Origin: Bog-532 sp963833835
GTDB taxonomy: Bacteria > Actinomycetota > Actinomycetes > Streptosporangiales > Streptosporangiaceae
Reading direction: 5' to 3'
NCBI GenBank assembly: GCA_963833835.1
Contig: CAWHZI010000015.1
Span: 404,078 to 468,077, forward strand
Length of the DNA: 64,000 nucleotides
Part shown: positions 48,062 through 57,273 of the stretch, one piece after another
Layout: every line of letters begins with the position of its first letter
Position numbering within the stretch: the first letter of the stretch is position 1
Made by a program: the position numbers and the translations under genes
The notes under the pieces: generated by a model
Databases searched by the model: none
What the model saw: the letters and a program-made list of their open reading frames with translations, nothing else
What the model was told of the DNA's origin: nothing

Positions 48062-49288
48062 TCAAGGCGGGCCGGGGTGCCAGTGGCGGCGGCGGCCTGC
48101 GGGGATGATGACGGCCGCCGCTACGGCCAGGGCGGCCAGGGCGGCTGCGGCGGCCGTGATCGGGAGGGCGATGGCGGCGGCCTGCTGGTCAGGGTGCGCG
48201 GGCCGGTCGATGGTGACCCGGGTCTGGGGGGTGCCGGCTTTGGTGGGGACGCCGGCGTGACGGCCAGCCGCTGCGCCGATGGCGGTGACGGCTTGGACCG
48301 GGTTGATGAGGCCGTGGCCGGTGCCGGGGCCGACCGAGCCGTTCGCGGTGGCGGTGATCCGGGCCACCACCTGGGCCTGGTCCAGGCCGGGGTGGGCCGC
48401 GCGGACCAGGGCCGCGACCCCGGAGACGAACGCGGTGGCGAAGCTGGTGCCGTTGCTGGCCGGGTTGTAGGCCCGGGGGAAGACGCCGGGGTAGGCCGCG
48501 GTCACGCTGACCCCGGGAGCGGTGACGCTGACCGGGGTCCGGGTGTCGGAGAAACCAGCCCGGGCCCCGTCCTGGCCGACGGCGCCGACCGACAGCACGC
48601 CCGGGTAGGCCGCCGGGTAGAACGGGCCGGTCGCGCCGTCCGGGCTGTCGTTGCCTGCGGCCGCCACCACGACCACGTTGCTGGCCTGGGCGAAACGGAC
48701 GGCCGCGGCCAGGGCCGGGGTGCTGACCGCGGCCAGGGACAGGTTGATGACCTGGGCGCCGTCATCGACCGCGGCCACGATGGCCCGCGCCGCCACCGAG
48801 CCGGGGAAGGTGTCCGAGTTGGTGATCTTGACGGAGAGGATGCCTGCGGCCGGCGCCACCCCGGAGAACGAGACGCCCGGCACCGGAGCGGCGGCGATGA
48901 TGCTGGCCACCGAGGTGCCGTGGCCGACGCAGTCGGCGTCCGGGGCCGCGTCCGGGGACGGGCTCGCCGGGCTGGGGGCCAGGTCGGGGCCGATCGTGAC
49001 CCGGTCCCCGAACTGGGGGTTGGCGTCGACGCCGCTGTCGACCACGGCCACGGTGACCCCCGCGCCCCGGGTCAGCGGCCACACGCTGGCGAAGCCGAGC
49101 GCCTGCTGGGCCCAGGGCGTGGCGCCCGGTGCCGCGACGGCGCTGGTACCCGGGCAGCCCGCGGATGGCTGGGGCAGGACCGACAGTGGCCGGGCGGCGG
49201 CCGCGGAGGCCGGTGCGGCCAGCGCCGCGGTCAGGCCGAGCACCGCGGTCAGCACTCCCCCGGCTCGCAGCATCGTTCCCCGGGTCAC
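48062..49288 (-). CDS. mycP: Mycosin, type VII secretion-associated subtilisin-like protease
   Basis: I chose the GTG at 49288, with GGAGG 8 bases before; the GTG at 49297 is too close to that site. A signal peptide ends at A-S-A near residue 29. The S8 triad is D84 (V-V-D-S-G-V-D), H123 (G-H-G-T-S-V-A-S) and S282 (N-G-T-S-F-A-T), with N213 in A-G-N-D-S for the oxyanion hole. One membrane helix near the C-terminus (about residues 375-400) anchors it with the protease outside, as in MycP. It is needed for ESX complex stability in mycobacteria. It converges on eccC. Confidence 0.93.
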   Translation of the reverse strand: MTRGTMLRAGGVLTAVLGLTAALAAPASAAAARPLSVLPQPSAGCPGTSAVAAPGATPWAQQALGFASVWPLTRGAGVTVAVVDSGVDANPQFGDRVTIGPDLAPSPASPSPDAAPDADCVGHGTSVASIIAAAPVPGVSFSGVAPAAGILSVKITNSDTFPGSVAARAIVAAVDDGAQVINLSLAAVSTPALAAAVRFAQASNVVVVAAAGNDSPDGATGPFYPAAYPGVLSVGAVGQDGARAGFSDTRTPVSVTAPGVSVTAAYPGVFPRAYNPASNGTSFATAFVSGVAALVRAAHPGLDQAQVVARITATANGSVGPGTGHGLINPVQAVTAIGAAAGRHAGVPTKAGTPQTRVTIDRPAHPDQQAAAIALPITAAAAALAALAVAAAVIIPAGRRRHWHPGPP

Positions 49289-49425
49289 GGCAGGCACCTC
49301 CGCAGTCGGTTCACCTACTTAGGACTACGGATCTGCGGGAGGGTGGTTCGGGGGGCGGAGCGGGGGTCGGGGCGGGGCGGGCGGGCGCAGCGGGGCGCAG
49401 GGGGCGAGCCGCTAACGGGCGGGGG

Positions 49426-49905
49426 TTACAGGACGATCCACTGGCGGCCGTCGATCAGCTCGCGGACGGCGTCGAGGTGGCCGGCGTGGACGGCGGTCTC
49501 CCTGATGACCCACAGCATGATGGTGCGCAGGTCGGCAACGTCCGGCCCCCACTGCGGCGGCTGCCGGGGTGGCTGGTCCAGTGAGTTCGCGGCGATGATC
49601 TCGTCGGCATGAGCGATCTCGTCGCGATAGAGGGCGAAGACGTCTTCGGCGGTCTCATCCGGCCCGAGCTGGAAGTCGGCGTTCGGGCCCTCGGGGAAGT
49701 AGTCCTCAGACTCGCCGTTCATCACGCAGCGGAACCAGTAGTGCTCGTCGGACAGGGCCAGGTGCTTGACCATGCCCAGGCAGTGCCAGCCGGAGGGCAG
49801 CACCGGCCGGGTCAGCTGCTCCTCGGTCAGGCCCTCCAGGATGCCGAGGACGTGGTGACGCTGTTCGTCGAGGAAGCGCCGCAGCACCGCAGTTTCGTGG
49901 TCCAT
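49426..49905 (-). CDS. DinB family (DUF664-like) protein
   Basis: The 159-residue four-helix protein has H-L-A-L-S-D-E-H-Y-W-F near residue 48 and an R-E-T-A-V-H-A-G-H-L-D-A-V-R segment late. These supply the three His metal ligands of the DinB/YfiT fold. Members are thiol-dependent transferases (for example mycothiol-dependent) or have no known role. The ATG at 49905 lies 11 bases after the end of the oxidase gene, so both are probably cotranscribed. Confidence 0.85.
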   Translation of the reverse strand: MDHETAVLRRFLDEQRHHVLGILEGLTEEQLTRPVLPSGWHCLGMVKHLALSDEHYWFRCVMNGESEDYFPEGPNADFQLGPDETAEDVFALYRDEIAHADEIIAANSLDQPPRQPPQWGPDVADLRTIMLWVIRETAVHAGHLDAVRELIDGRQWIVL

Positions 49906-49916
49906 GGTGATTGAGA

Positions 49917-51149
49917 CTAGACAGGCCCGAGCTTTTCACCGGTGAGGCGGGCGAGGATCTCGCGGCCGATGGGCAGGGCGGCGGTGGCGGCCGGGGACGG
50001 GGCGTTGAGTACGTGCAGCACCGAGCCGGGTCCCTGGCCCTGGCTGACGAACAGGAAGTCGTCCAGCAGGGTGCCGTCGGGCCGGACGGCCTGGGCGCGG
50101 ACGCCGGCCCCGGCCGGGGCCAGCTGCCCGGCGCGGACGTCGGGCAGCATCCGCTGGATCTGCCGGGTCATGGCCCGCTTGGACAGCGAGCGGTGGACCT
50201 CGCCGAGGCCGTAGCGCCAGTGCTGGCGGGCCACCTTGATCATGCCCGGGTAGGCCAGCGACCGGGCCAGCTCCCGCGGGCGGACCGTGCGCCAGGAGTA
50301 GCCCTCGCGGGCCAGCGCGAGGACCGCGTTCGGCCCGACGTGTACGTGCCCGTCAACGCCCCGGGTGGCGTGTACCCCGAGGAACGGGAAGGCCGGGTCC
50401 GGCACCGGGTAGATGAGGCCGCGGACCAGCTCGGCCGCGTCGCCGGTCAGGCCGGCGTACTCACCGCGGAACGGGATGATCCGCACCCCCGGGTCGGCGC
50501 CGGAGGCCGCGGCCAGTTCGTCGCCGTGCAGGCCGGCGCAGACCACGGCCTGCGCGCCCAGCAGCTCGCCATCGTCGGTGTCCACCACGACCTCGCCCGC
50601 GTGCCGGACCGTACGGTGCACGGTCCGGCCGAGCAGGATGTCACCGCCGCCCTTGACGATCAGCTCGCCCAGCTTGTCTGCGACGGCGCGGTAGTCACAG
50701 ATCCCGGTGGAGGGCACCCACAGCGCCGCGATCCCGCGCACGTGGGGTTCGTGTTCGCGCATGCCCGCGGGGTCGAGGCGGTGGTTCTCCACCCCGTTGG
50801 CGTGGCCCCGCCGCTCCAGTTCGGCCATCCGGGGCAGTTCGTCGGGCTCGGTGGCCACCACGAGCTTGCCGCAGACCCGGTGGGGCAGGCCGTGCTCCCG
50901 GCAGAACGCCACCGTCTCGGCACAGCCCGCGGGGGCCAGCCGGGCCTTGAGGCCGCCCGGCGCGTAGTAGATGCCGGAGTGGATCACGTTGGAGTTCCGG
51001 CCGGTCTGATGGGCGGCCAGCCGGGGCTCACGCTCGACCACCGCGACGCGGCGCCCGGTCCGGAGCACCGCATGGGCGGTGGCCAGGCCGACGATCCCCC
51101 CGCCGACCACCACGACGTCGTACTTATCCGCTGCTGCCACGCACCCCAT
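49917..51149 (-). CDS. lhgO: L-2-hydroxyglutarate oxidase
   Basis: The 410-residue FAD enzyme begins with V-V-V-G-G-G-I-V-G-L-A-T-A and an acidic end of strand 2 (V-E-R-E). The family-specific N-V-I-H-S-G-I-Y-Y and K-A-R-L-A, E-C-G-K-type C-G-K-L-V-V-A, and late H-V-L-N-A-P-S-P-A-A-T motifs identify LhgO. It oxidises L-2-hydroxyglutarate to 2-oxoglutarate, passing electrons to the quinone pool. The ATG at 51149 and a GTG at 51140 are both usable. The gene is intact. Confidence 0.9.
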   Translation of the reverse strand: MGCVAAADKYDVVVVGGGIVGLATAHAVLRTGRRVAVVEREPRLAAHQTGRNSNVIHSGIYYAPGGLKARLAPAGCAETVAFCREHGLPHRVCGKLVVATEPDELPRMAELERRGHANGVENHRLDPAGMREHEPHVRGIAALWVPSTGICDYRAVADKLGELIVKGGGDILLGRTVHRTVRHAGEVVVDTDDGELLGAQAVVCAGLHGDELAAASGADPGVRIIPFRGEYAGLTGDAAELVRGLIYPVPDPAFPFLGVHATRGVDGHVHVGPNAVLALAREGYSWRTVRPRELARSLAYPGMIKVARQHWRYGLGEVHRSLSKRAMTRQIQRMLPDVRAGQLAPAGAGVRAQAVRPDGTLLDDFLFVSQGQGPGSVLHVLNAPSPAATAALPIGREILARLTGEKLGPV

Positions 51150-51216
51150 TATCTGCGGAGCGTGACCGGCCGTCTAGCCGGGAGCGGTGTCAGCCGGGAA
51201 CTAGCCGGGAGCGGTG

Positions 51217-52635
51217 TCAGCGGGGAACGTCTTCGGTCTCGGGGCCGGTGAGGCGGCTGGGGAGGCGGACGCCGGCCAGGATCGAGATCACGCTGACGAA
51301 CAGGGCGAAGCCGAAGGCCAGGGCCACGCCGTTGCGGTGGCCCAGGCCGCGGGCGGCGCCGGCCACGATCGCGCCGGCCACGCCGGTGCCGATGGCCTGG
51401 CCGAGCACGTCGAACAGCTGCAGGGCCGAGGTGGCCCGGCCCTCCTGGCCGCGGGTGGCCCGGTCGAGGGTGGTCACCGACAGCGGGGCGTAGGCCTGGC
51501 CGATACCGAACCCGCCGATGGCCCAGGCCACGATGCCCAGCGCCACCGGTACCGACGGGAGCAGGGTGACGCTCATCAGCGCCAGGCCGATGAACACCAT
51601 CCCCTCCCCCAGCCGGATCAGGCGGCGCGGGCCGACCCGGGTGATCCAGCGGGCCTGCACCCAGGAGCCCGCGGTCCAGGTCATCGTGGCCGCGGTCAGG
51701 GCCAGCGCGCCCATCTCAGTCGGAGCGTGCCGTACGACGGTGATGGCGTACGGCACATAGGCGTCGCCGGCGAAGAACGAGCAGGTCAGCAGGCCGCGGC
51801 TGAGGATCGTGGCCGGCAGCCCGCGGCGGGCGAGCAGGGTGCCGGGTGGGGCCAGCCGGCGCAGCGACACGACCAGCAGCGCTCCACCGGCCAGCACGCC
51901 GACGACCACGATGGGCAGCTGGCCGGAACTGAGCGAGGCCAGCGCGACGCCGGCCCCGGCCACCACGCCCAGTACCGGCAGGTACGGCAGCGCCGGGCGG
52001 GCCGTCGACGCCGGGCGCGGGACGCTCCGCAAGGCCAGCGTGGCCAGCAGGCCCGCCACCGCGACCAGCGGCAGCAGGCCCAGGAACACCCAGCGCCAGC
52101 CGACCGCCGAGGCGACCAGGGCCGCGATGGCCGGGCCGATCAGGCCGGGGATGACCCAGGCGGTCGACAGCACGGCGAACATGCGCGGCCGGCAGCCCTC
52201 CGGGTAGCCGCGGGAGATCGACACGTAGGCCACCGCGGGCACCACCCCGGCCCCGAGGCCCTGGACGGCCCGGCCCGCGACCAGGATGGCCATGGTGGGC
52301 GCGGTGCCGCCGATGACCAGGCCGACGGCGAACAGGGCCAGCCCGGCCAGCATCGGCCGCCCGAGCGGCATCCGGTCGGCCAGCGTGCCCGCGACCACGA
52401 TGCCGATCAGGCTGGATAACAGGAACGCGCTGAACACCCAGCCGTACAGGCGCAGGTCACCGAGCTGGCGGCTGACCACCGGCAGGACGGTCGCGATGGC
52501 CAGGGCCTCGAAGGCGACCAGGGTCACCGCTAGGACCAGGCCAATGGTGAGCGAACGCCGGCCGGGGGTCCAGATGCCGCCGGCCGAAGGTACCGGGGGC
52601 ATCTGCGCGTCCCGGGCCGCCTGATCCGTGCTCAC
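51217..52635 (-). CDS. MFS transporter
   Basis: The 472-residue protein has 12-14 hydrophobic helices, the motif-A-like G-T-L-A-D-R-M-P-L-G-R between helices 2 and 3, and R-A-V-Q-G-L-G-A-G, the drug/H+ antiporter motif. This indicates an exporter of small molecules. I prefer the GTG at 52635; the frame is also open from 52644. A SoxR-like box just upstream suggests control by redox-active compounds. It diverges from the alcohol dehydrogenase. Confidence 0.87.
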   Translation of the reverse strand: MSTDQAARDAQMPPVPSAGGIWTPGRRSLTIGLVLAVTLVAFEALAIATVLPVVSRQLGDLRLYGWVFSAFLLSSLIGIVVAGTLADRMPLGRPMLAGLALFAVGLVIGGTAPTMAILVAGRAVQGLGAGVVPAVAYVSISRGYPEGCRPRMFAVLSTAWVIPGLIGPAIAALVASAVGWRWVFLGLLPLVAVAGLLATLALRSVPRPASTARPALPYLPVLGVVAGAGVALASLSSGQLPIVVVGVLAGGALLVVSLRRLAPPGTLLARRGLPATILSRGLLTCSFFAGDAYVPYAITVVRHAPTEMGALALTAATMTWTAGSWVQARWITRVGPRRLIRLGEGMVFIGLALMSVTLLPSVPVALGIVAWAIGGFGIGQAYAPLSVTTLDRATRGQEGRATSALQLFDVLGQAIGTGVAGAIVAGAARGLGHRNGVALAFGFALFVSVISILAGVRLPSRLTGPETEDVPR

Positions 52636-52650
52636 TCGGCCCACCGTAGA

Positions 52651-52670
52651 ACCTCAACCGCAGTTGACGT
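52651..52670 (-). promoter_or_regulatory. SoxR-like box in the MFS promoter
   Basis: ACCTCAACCGCAGTTGACGT matches the SoxR consensus ACCTCAA-N6-TTGAGGT with one change in the second half. On the minus strand it also gives TTGACG as a -35, with TCTACG 17 bases later as a -10, immediately before the MFS start. No MerR-family regulator gene is nearby. Confidence 0.45.
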
Positions 52671-52727
52671 CAATCCGGTTTCCCTGGCACGAGCCGCGGA
52701 GCTGGGCCGGTCGGCGAGGATGGGCCT

Positions 52728-53759
52728 GTGAGCGAGGACATGCGGGCGGTGGTGGTGGGCGGGGACGGGACGGTCGGGGTGGAGCGGTCGGCCGTGCCCG
52801 AGCCGGGGCCGGGAGAACTGCTGGTGGCCATGAGCGTGGCCGGGATCTGCGGGTCGGATGTGCACGCGGTGCAGGGGTCGCACCCGTTCGTGCCGCCGCC
52901 GTTTCGTCCGGGGCACGAGGTGACCGGGACCGTGCAGCGGGGTGGGCCCGGGACGTCGACGCCGGCGGGGCGCCGGGTGGTGGTGAACCCGGTGCTGTAC
53001 TGCGGGCGGTGCCTGCGCTGCCGGCAGGGCCAGGTCAACCTGTGCCGGGAGATGGCAGTGTTCGGGTGCGGCACCGCCGCCGGGGGCATGGCCGAGTACT
53101 TCGTGGTCCCGGAGCGCAACGTGGTGACGCTGCCGGACGAGCTGACCGATCTGCAGGCGGCGCTGATCGAGCCGCTGTCCACGCCGGTGCACGCGGTGCG
53201 GCTGGCCGGGCCGGACCTGACCGGGCAGACGGTGGTGATCCTGGGCGCGGGCACGATCGGCCTGCTGACGCTGGCGGTGGCCCGGCAGCACGGCGCGGCC
53301 ACGATCGTCATGACCAACCGGTCGGCAGGCAAGCGGGAGCGGGCGCTGGGGCTGGGGGCGGACGCCGCGTTCGACCCGCGGGATGCCGGCGTGCTGGACG
53401 CGATCCGGGCCGAGCTGGGCGGGGAGAACGCCGACGTGGTGTTCGACTGCGTGGCCGTCCAGGACACCGTGGACCAGGCCCTGGCGCTGGTCCTCAAGGG
53501 CGGCACGGTGATGGTGGTCGGGGTGCCGCCCGGCCCGGTGACCCTGCCGCTGCCGGACCTGCAGGACCGGCAGATCCGGCTCCAGGGCAGCGCGGTCTAC
53601 CTGCCGGAGGACTACACCGAGGCCATGGGGCTGCTGGCGGCCGGGGTGGTCCGGCCCGAGGACTTCGTCACCGCGCAGTACCCGCTGGCCGAGGCGGCGG
53701 CCGGGTTCGGCGCCGCCGCCTCCGGCCAGCAGATCAAGGTCGTGCTCACCGCCCCTTAA
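52728..53759 (+). CDS. Zinc-dependent alcohol dehydrogenase
   Basis: The 343-residue protein starts at a GTG at 52728. C-G-S-D supplies the first catalytic zinc ligand, and G-H-E-V-T-G gives the His-Glu pair. Y-C-G-R-C-L-R-C-R-Q-G-Q-V-N-L-C is the four-cysteine structural zinc loop. I-L-G-A-G-T-I-G-L binds NAD(P). The line matches sorbitol/threonine-type medium-chain dehydrogenases; the alcohol is unknown. It may share the divergent promoter region with the MFS gene. Confidence 0.9.
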   Translation: MSEDMRAVVVGGDGTVGVERSAVPEPGPGELLVAMSVAGICGSDVHAVQGSHPFVPPPFRPGHEVTGTVQRGGPGTSTPAGRRVVVNPVLYCGRCLRCRQGQVNLCREMAVFGCGTAAGGMAEYFVVPERNVVTLPDELTDLQAALIEPLSTPVHAVRLAGPDLTGQTVVILGAGTIGLLTLAVARQHGAATIVMTNRSAGKRERALGLGADAAFDPRDAGVLDAIRAELGGENADVVFDCVAVQDTVDQALALVLKGGTVMVVGVPPGPVTLPLPDLQDRQIRLQGSAVYLPEDYTEAMGLLAAGVVRPEDFVTAQYPLAEAAAGFGAAASGQQIKVVLTAP

Positions 53760-53825
53760 CGTCCGGGGCGGCCACGGCCAGCGCGTACGGGGTAACTGCT
53801 CCGGGACAGGAGAGTCTGTTAAAAA

Positions 53826-54302
53826 TTAAATAGCGGTCTGCCAGGACGCGGCACCGCACTGCTGCTTGACCTGGTTCAGGGCGTTGATGATCTTGAGCCC
53901 GTAGGTGCCGGAGTCCGGCTTGCTGTAGCTCGCGGCGTAGGTGCGCGCGTTGGCCGCGATGACCTGCTCGGCCTGCTTCAGGGTCGTGGTGATCCCCTTC
54001 TGCGACTGGTCGTCGGTGAAGGCCTGGGCGCTGCGGCCGAGGTTGGAGGCCAGCTTGGCCTGCATCGCCTGCTGCTTGGTCAGTTCGCCGGCCGCCGGGG
54101 TGGCCTTGGCCGCGCCGCCCATGATCGTGTTCAGCGTCGAGTTGATGGCGTTGCAGGCCGCGGTGCCGGTGGCCGGGCCGGTGGTGGCCGCGGGCGAAGG
54201 ACTGCTGGCCGCGCTGGTGTCGTGCGCGCTGCCGCCGCTGCTGCAACCGGCCACTGCGGCCGCCGCCAGCGCCATCGCGCCGATGGCCAGCTTCTTCCTC
54301 AT
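53826..54302 (-). CDS. Small secreted lipoprotein of unknown function
   Basis: A 158-residue protein from the ATG at 54302. Signal M-R-K-K-L-A-I, a hydrophobic core and lipobox V-A-G-C-S place lipidation at C20. A Ser/Thr/Ala linker and a helical domain with two Cys (C50 and C150) follow, which may form a disulphide. No family recognised. It converges on the dehydrogenase with an AT-rich patch (53817-53832) at the end of the gene. Confidence 0.72.
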   Translation of the reverse strand: MRKKLAIGAMALAAAAVAGCSSGGSAHDTSAASSPSPAATTGPATGTAACNAINSTLNTIMGGAAKATPAAGELTKQQAMQAKLASNLGRSAQAFTDDQSQKGITTTLKQAEQVIAANARTYAASYSKPDSGTYGLKIINALNQVKQQCGAASWQTAI

Positions 54303-54454
54303 CGTGTGTTCCCCCTCGGGTCCGGCCGATCTTCCGGCGTCTGCTGGTGTCTTCCGGGTGCCGACCCTAGTCGATTCAGCACAATGAGTGACGAGTGTTT
54401 AGCTTTCTGTGCACACCTTCGGAGGCTGGGCTCAGGCGATAACGATCAGGACAT

Positions 54455-54472
54455 CACCTGCTTAAACAGGTG
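54455..54472. promoter_or_regulatory. Inverted repeat CACCTG-N6-CAGGTG upstream of the glycosidase
   Basis: Perfect 6-bp arms separated by CTTAAA, 50-68 bases before the glycosidase ATG. Its size and position suit an operator. Confidence 0.35.
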
Positions 54473-54522
54473 CGCACCGGGTAAAACGCGAACCGCTCAG
54501 TCAATGACGACGGGAGGGCCCC

Positions 54523-56709
54523 ATGCGTCGGTCCGGTTGGATTCCTGGTTGGTCGCGCCGGATGGGAGCGCTCGCCGCGGCGCTGTCTCTGGGCGGCCTC
54601 GCGTTCGTGGCCGTGCCCATGGCCGGGTCGGCCGCGACGGCCGCGACCACGGCTGCTGCGACCACGGCGCCCCCGTACAGCTGCGCCCCGAACGGGCCGA
54701 CGGGCGGCCAGACCGTGTACGGCACGTTCGGTGACGCCAGCGCGATCGGCTGGGCGGGCAACAGCCAGGGCGTGGTCGCCTGCCTGGGCGGCAGCTTCTG
54801 GGTCGACACCAGCGGGCCCAACGGCGGGCCGGGCAGCGCCAGCACCGCCGCGGTGACCGGCACCACCTACGGCTACGGCATCTACGACGACAGCAAGACC
54901 TCGTGGACCAACGCCGACGGCTACCTGCCCGCCATGGTGACGAGCTTCTCCCGGGACGGGGCCAAGATCTCGATCACCAACTTCGGCGACCAGGTCACGG
55001 TGGGCGGGCACAGCTTCGTGATCATCTACAGCCGGGTCGCGGTGACCAACCCGACGGGCCAGGCCATCACGGTCGACCCGCAGGCCTCGGCCGGGCTGAT
55101 CGCGCTGAACTCGGCGTCGGACACCGTGCCGGCCCACAGCACGGTGGACCACGACTACGCGGTGCCCTCGGACAAGTTCGGCGGCAGCTACGCCTACCCG
55201 TCCAACAGCGCGATCGTGGCCGCGGGCGGCTACAGCCAGCACTTCACCCACATGAAGTCGTTCTGGGACGGCCAGCTGGCGGGCATCGCGCAGATCACCC
55301 AGCTGCCCGACGCCAGCCTGATCAACGCCTACAAGACCGGGTTCATCTACACCCAGATCATCCGGTCCGGCGACGAGCTGAAGACCGGGGTCAACGGCTA
55401 CGACCAGGAGTTCAGCCACGACGTCATCGGCATCCTGGCCAACCTGTTCACCCAGGGCTACACCACCGGCGCGCACGGGCTGCTGCTCCGGGCCCGGACC
55501 GTCAGCGGCAACCAGCCCCAGTACCTCGACGGCGTGTGGACCTATCCCTGGGTCTGGGCCATCTACCTGCTGAAGACCGGTGACAAGAGCTTCGTCAAGG
55601 CCAACTTCGCCACCGAGGGCCCGGGCGGCAAGAAGGACCCGAGCATCAAGGACACCGCGCACACGATCGCGGCCGACCGGACCGGGCCGGGCGGGATCAT
55701 GGAAGAGACCAACGACATCGACGCCAACGGGTTCTGGACGATCGACAACTACGAGGCGCTGATGGGGCTGTGGTCCTACCACTGGCTGGCCCAGCAGGTC
55801 GGCGACTCGTCCGAGGCGTCGTGGGCGCTGTCCCAGTACAACAGCCTGCTGGCCGCGACCAACAAGACCCTGAACGCGACGATCTCGGCCAACCAGCTGA
55901 ACTACCTGCCGTGCTCGATGACCGAGCCGAACACCAGCAACCGCTGCGTGAACGCCGAGGACGCCAACTGGGCCGCGCCGTTCCTGTTCGGCCGCTGGGC
56001 CTGGGACGGCTACCTGTTCGGCGCGCCGCTGAGCGGACCCGGCGTGTCAATGATCGACGCCACCTACCAGTACGGCTTCGACCGGCTCAAGGGCGCGCTG
56101 CCGGCCAACACGTTCGGCGGCTACCCGACGCAGTACTACACCACGGCCTACAACGCCGGGTACGGCGAATGGGGGCTGGCCAGCAACGACTACCGGGACC
56201 AGGGCATCTTGTCGTACCAGTTCATGGTGTCCAACGGGCAGGCCGGACCGTACTCCTGGTGGGAGAGCGAGCAGTTCCCGAACCCGGGGTCGCCGTGGAC
56301 CGGCACCCACCCCGAGTCCGGCAACGGCTCGTCGCCGCACGCCTGGGGCATCGCCAACGCCAACATGGTGCTGCTGGACTCGATCGCCGCGCAGCGTTCC
56401 GACGGTTCGCTGGTGGTCGGCCGCGGGATCCCGTCGGCGTGGCTCAGCTCCGGTAAGGCCATCAGCGTGGCCAACTTCCCGACCACGGACGGCAAGCACA
56501 TCAACCTGACCATCCGGGGCCAGGGTTCCACGGTGAAGCTGACGGTCAGCGGCGCCGGGGCGACCGAGCCGGTGCTGCTCCAGCTGCCGGCGCTGCAGGG
56601 CAACATCGCCCACGCCAGCGCCGGGACGGTGGACGCCAAGGCCGGGACGGTCACGCTGCCGGCCGGGACCACCTCGGTGAGCGTGCAGCTCGACCACGCG
56701 GCCAGCTGA
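54523..56709 (+). CDS. Secreted six-hairpin-type glycoside hydrolase-like protein
   Basis: GGGAGG precedes the ATG at 54523. A long signal (R-R-S-G-W-I-P-G-W-S-R-R, then a hydrophobic core and A-G-S-A near residue 35) could be Sec or Tat. The first domain is beta-rich (residues 45-250). The next (about 260-620) has the alternating helices and Trp-rich Y-L-D-G-V-W-T-Y-P-W-V-W and W-A-W-D-G-Y-L-F-G of an (alpha/alpha)6 barrel. E-E-T-N-D-I-D-A-N-G-F gives candidate acids. A beta tail ends it. It probably trims a polysaccharide; I cannot assign a GH family. It is 728 residues and intact. Confidence 0.75.
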   Translation: MRRSGWIPGWSRRMGALAAALSLGGLAFVAVPMAGSAATAATTAAATTAPPYSCAPNGPTGGQTVYGTFGDASAIGWAGNSQGVVACLGGSFWVDTSGPNGGPGSASTAAVTGTTYGYGIYDDSKTSWTNADGYLPAMVTSFSRDGAKISITNFGDQVTVGGHSFVIIYSRVAVTNPTGQAITVDPQASAGLIALNSASDTVPAHSTVDHDYAVPSDKFGGSYAYPSNSAIVAAGGYSQHFTHMKSFWDGQLAGIAQITQLPDASLINAYKTGFIYTQIIRSGDELKTGVNGYDQEFSHDVIGILANLFTQGYTTGAHGLLLRARTVSGNQPQYLDGVWTYPWVWAIYLLKTGDKSFVKANFATEGPGGKKDPSIKDTAHTIAADRTGPGGIMEETNDIDANGFWTIDNYEALMGLWSYHWLAQQVGDSSEASWALSQYNSLLAATNKTLNATISANQLNYLPCSMTEPNTSNRCVNAEDANWAAPFLFGRWAWDGYLFGAPLSGPGVSMIDATYQYGFDRLKGALPANTFGGYPTQYYTTAYNAGYGEWGLASNDYRDQGILSYQFMVSNGQAGPYSWWESEQFPNPGSPWTGTHPESGNGSSPHAWGIANANMVLLDSIAAQRSDGSLVVGRGIPSAWLSSGKAISVANFPTTDGKHINLTIRGQGSTVKLTVSGAGATEPVLLQLPALQGNIAHASAGTVDAKAGTVTLPAGTTSVSVQLDHAAS

Positions 56710-56776
56710 GGTCGAAGGTAATCGTCGAAGGTAATCAAGGTGCTCTTCTGGGTGGGACCGGGCTAGCATTGCGCCC

Positions 56777-57268
56777 GTGCCAACGCAAGAGGTCACCAGC
56801 GCCGATCTGCCCTACCTGCGCCGCTGCGTGGAACTGGCGGCGCAGGCCGTCGACGACGGCGATTTCCCGTTCGGCTCAGTGCTGGTCGGAGCGGACGGGA
56901 CCGTTCTCACCGAGGACCGGAACCGGGAAGTAACCGCGGGAGACTCGACGCGTCACCCGGAGTTCGAGCTGGCCCGCTGGGCCGCAGCGAACCTGACCGC
57001 GCCGGAACGAGCCGCGGCCACCGTCTACACCTCGGGCGAGCACTGCCCGATGTGCGCCGCCGCCCACGGCTGGGTCGGCCTCGGGCGCATCGTCTACGCG
57101 TCCTCAGCCCAGCAGACGAGCACCTGGCTCACCGAGCTGGGCGTCGGCCCGTCCCCGGTCAGGCCGCTGGCGATCCCGGATGTCGTACCCGGCGCCGTGG
57201 TGGCCGGCCCGGTCCCGGACCTGGCCGAGCAGGTGCGCGAACTGCACCGCAGATTCCGTTCAGCGTAG
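56777..57268 (+). CDS. Nucleoside deaminase (cytidine/guanine deaminase-like)
   Basis: The GTG at 56777 starts a 163-residue protein. H-P-E-F-E supplies the zinc ligand and catalytic Glu, and E-H-C-P-M-C-A-A is the P-C-x-x-C-type zinc site of the CMP/dCMP deaminase superfamily (here C-P-M-C). D-F-P-F-G-S-V-L-V lies before it. Guanine deaminase-type or TadA-like proteins are its closest kin. It ends six bases before the convergent ABC permease stop. Confidence 0.87.
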   Translation: MPTQEVTSADLPYLRRCVELAAQAVDDGDFPFGSVLVGADGTVLTEDRNREVTAGDSTRHPEFELARWAAANLTAPERAAATVYTSGEHCPMCAAAHGWVGLGRIVYASSAQQTSTWLTELGVGPSPVRPLAIPDVVPGAVVAGPVPDLAEQVRELHRRFRSA

Positions 57269-57273
57269 GCACG

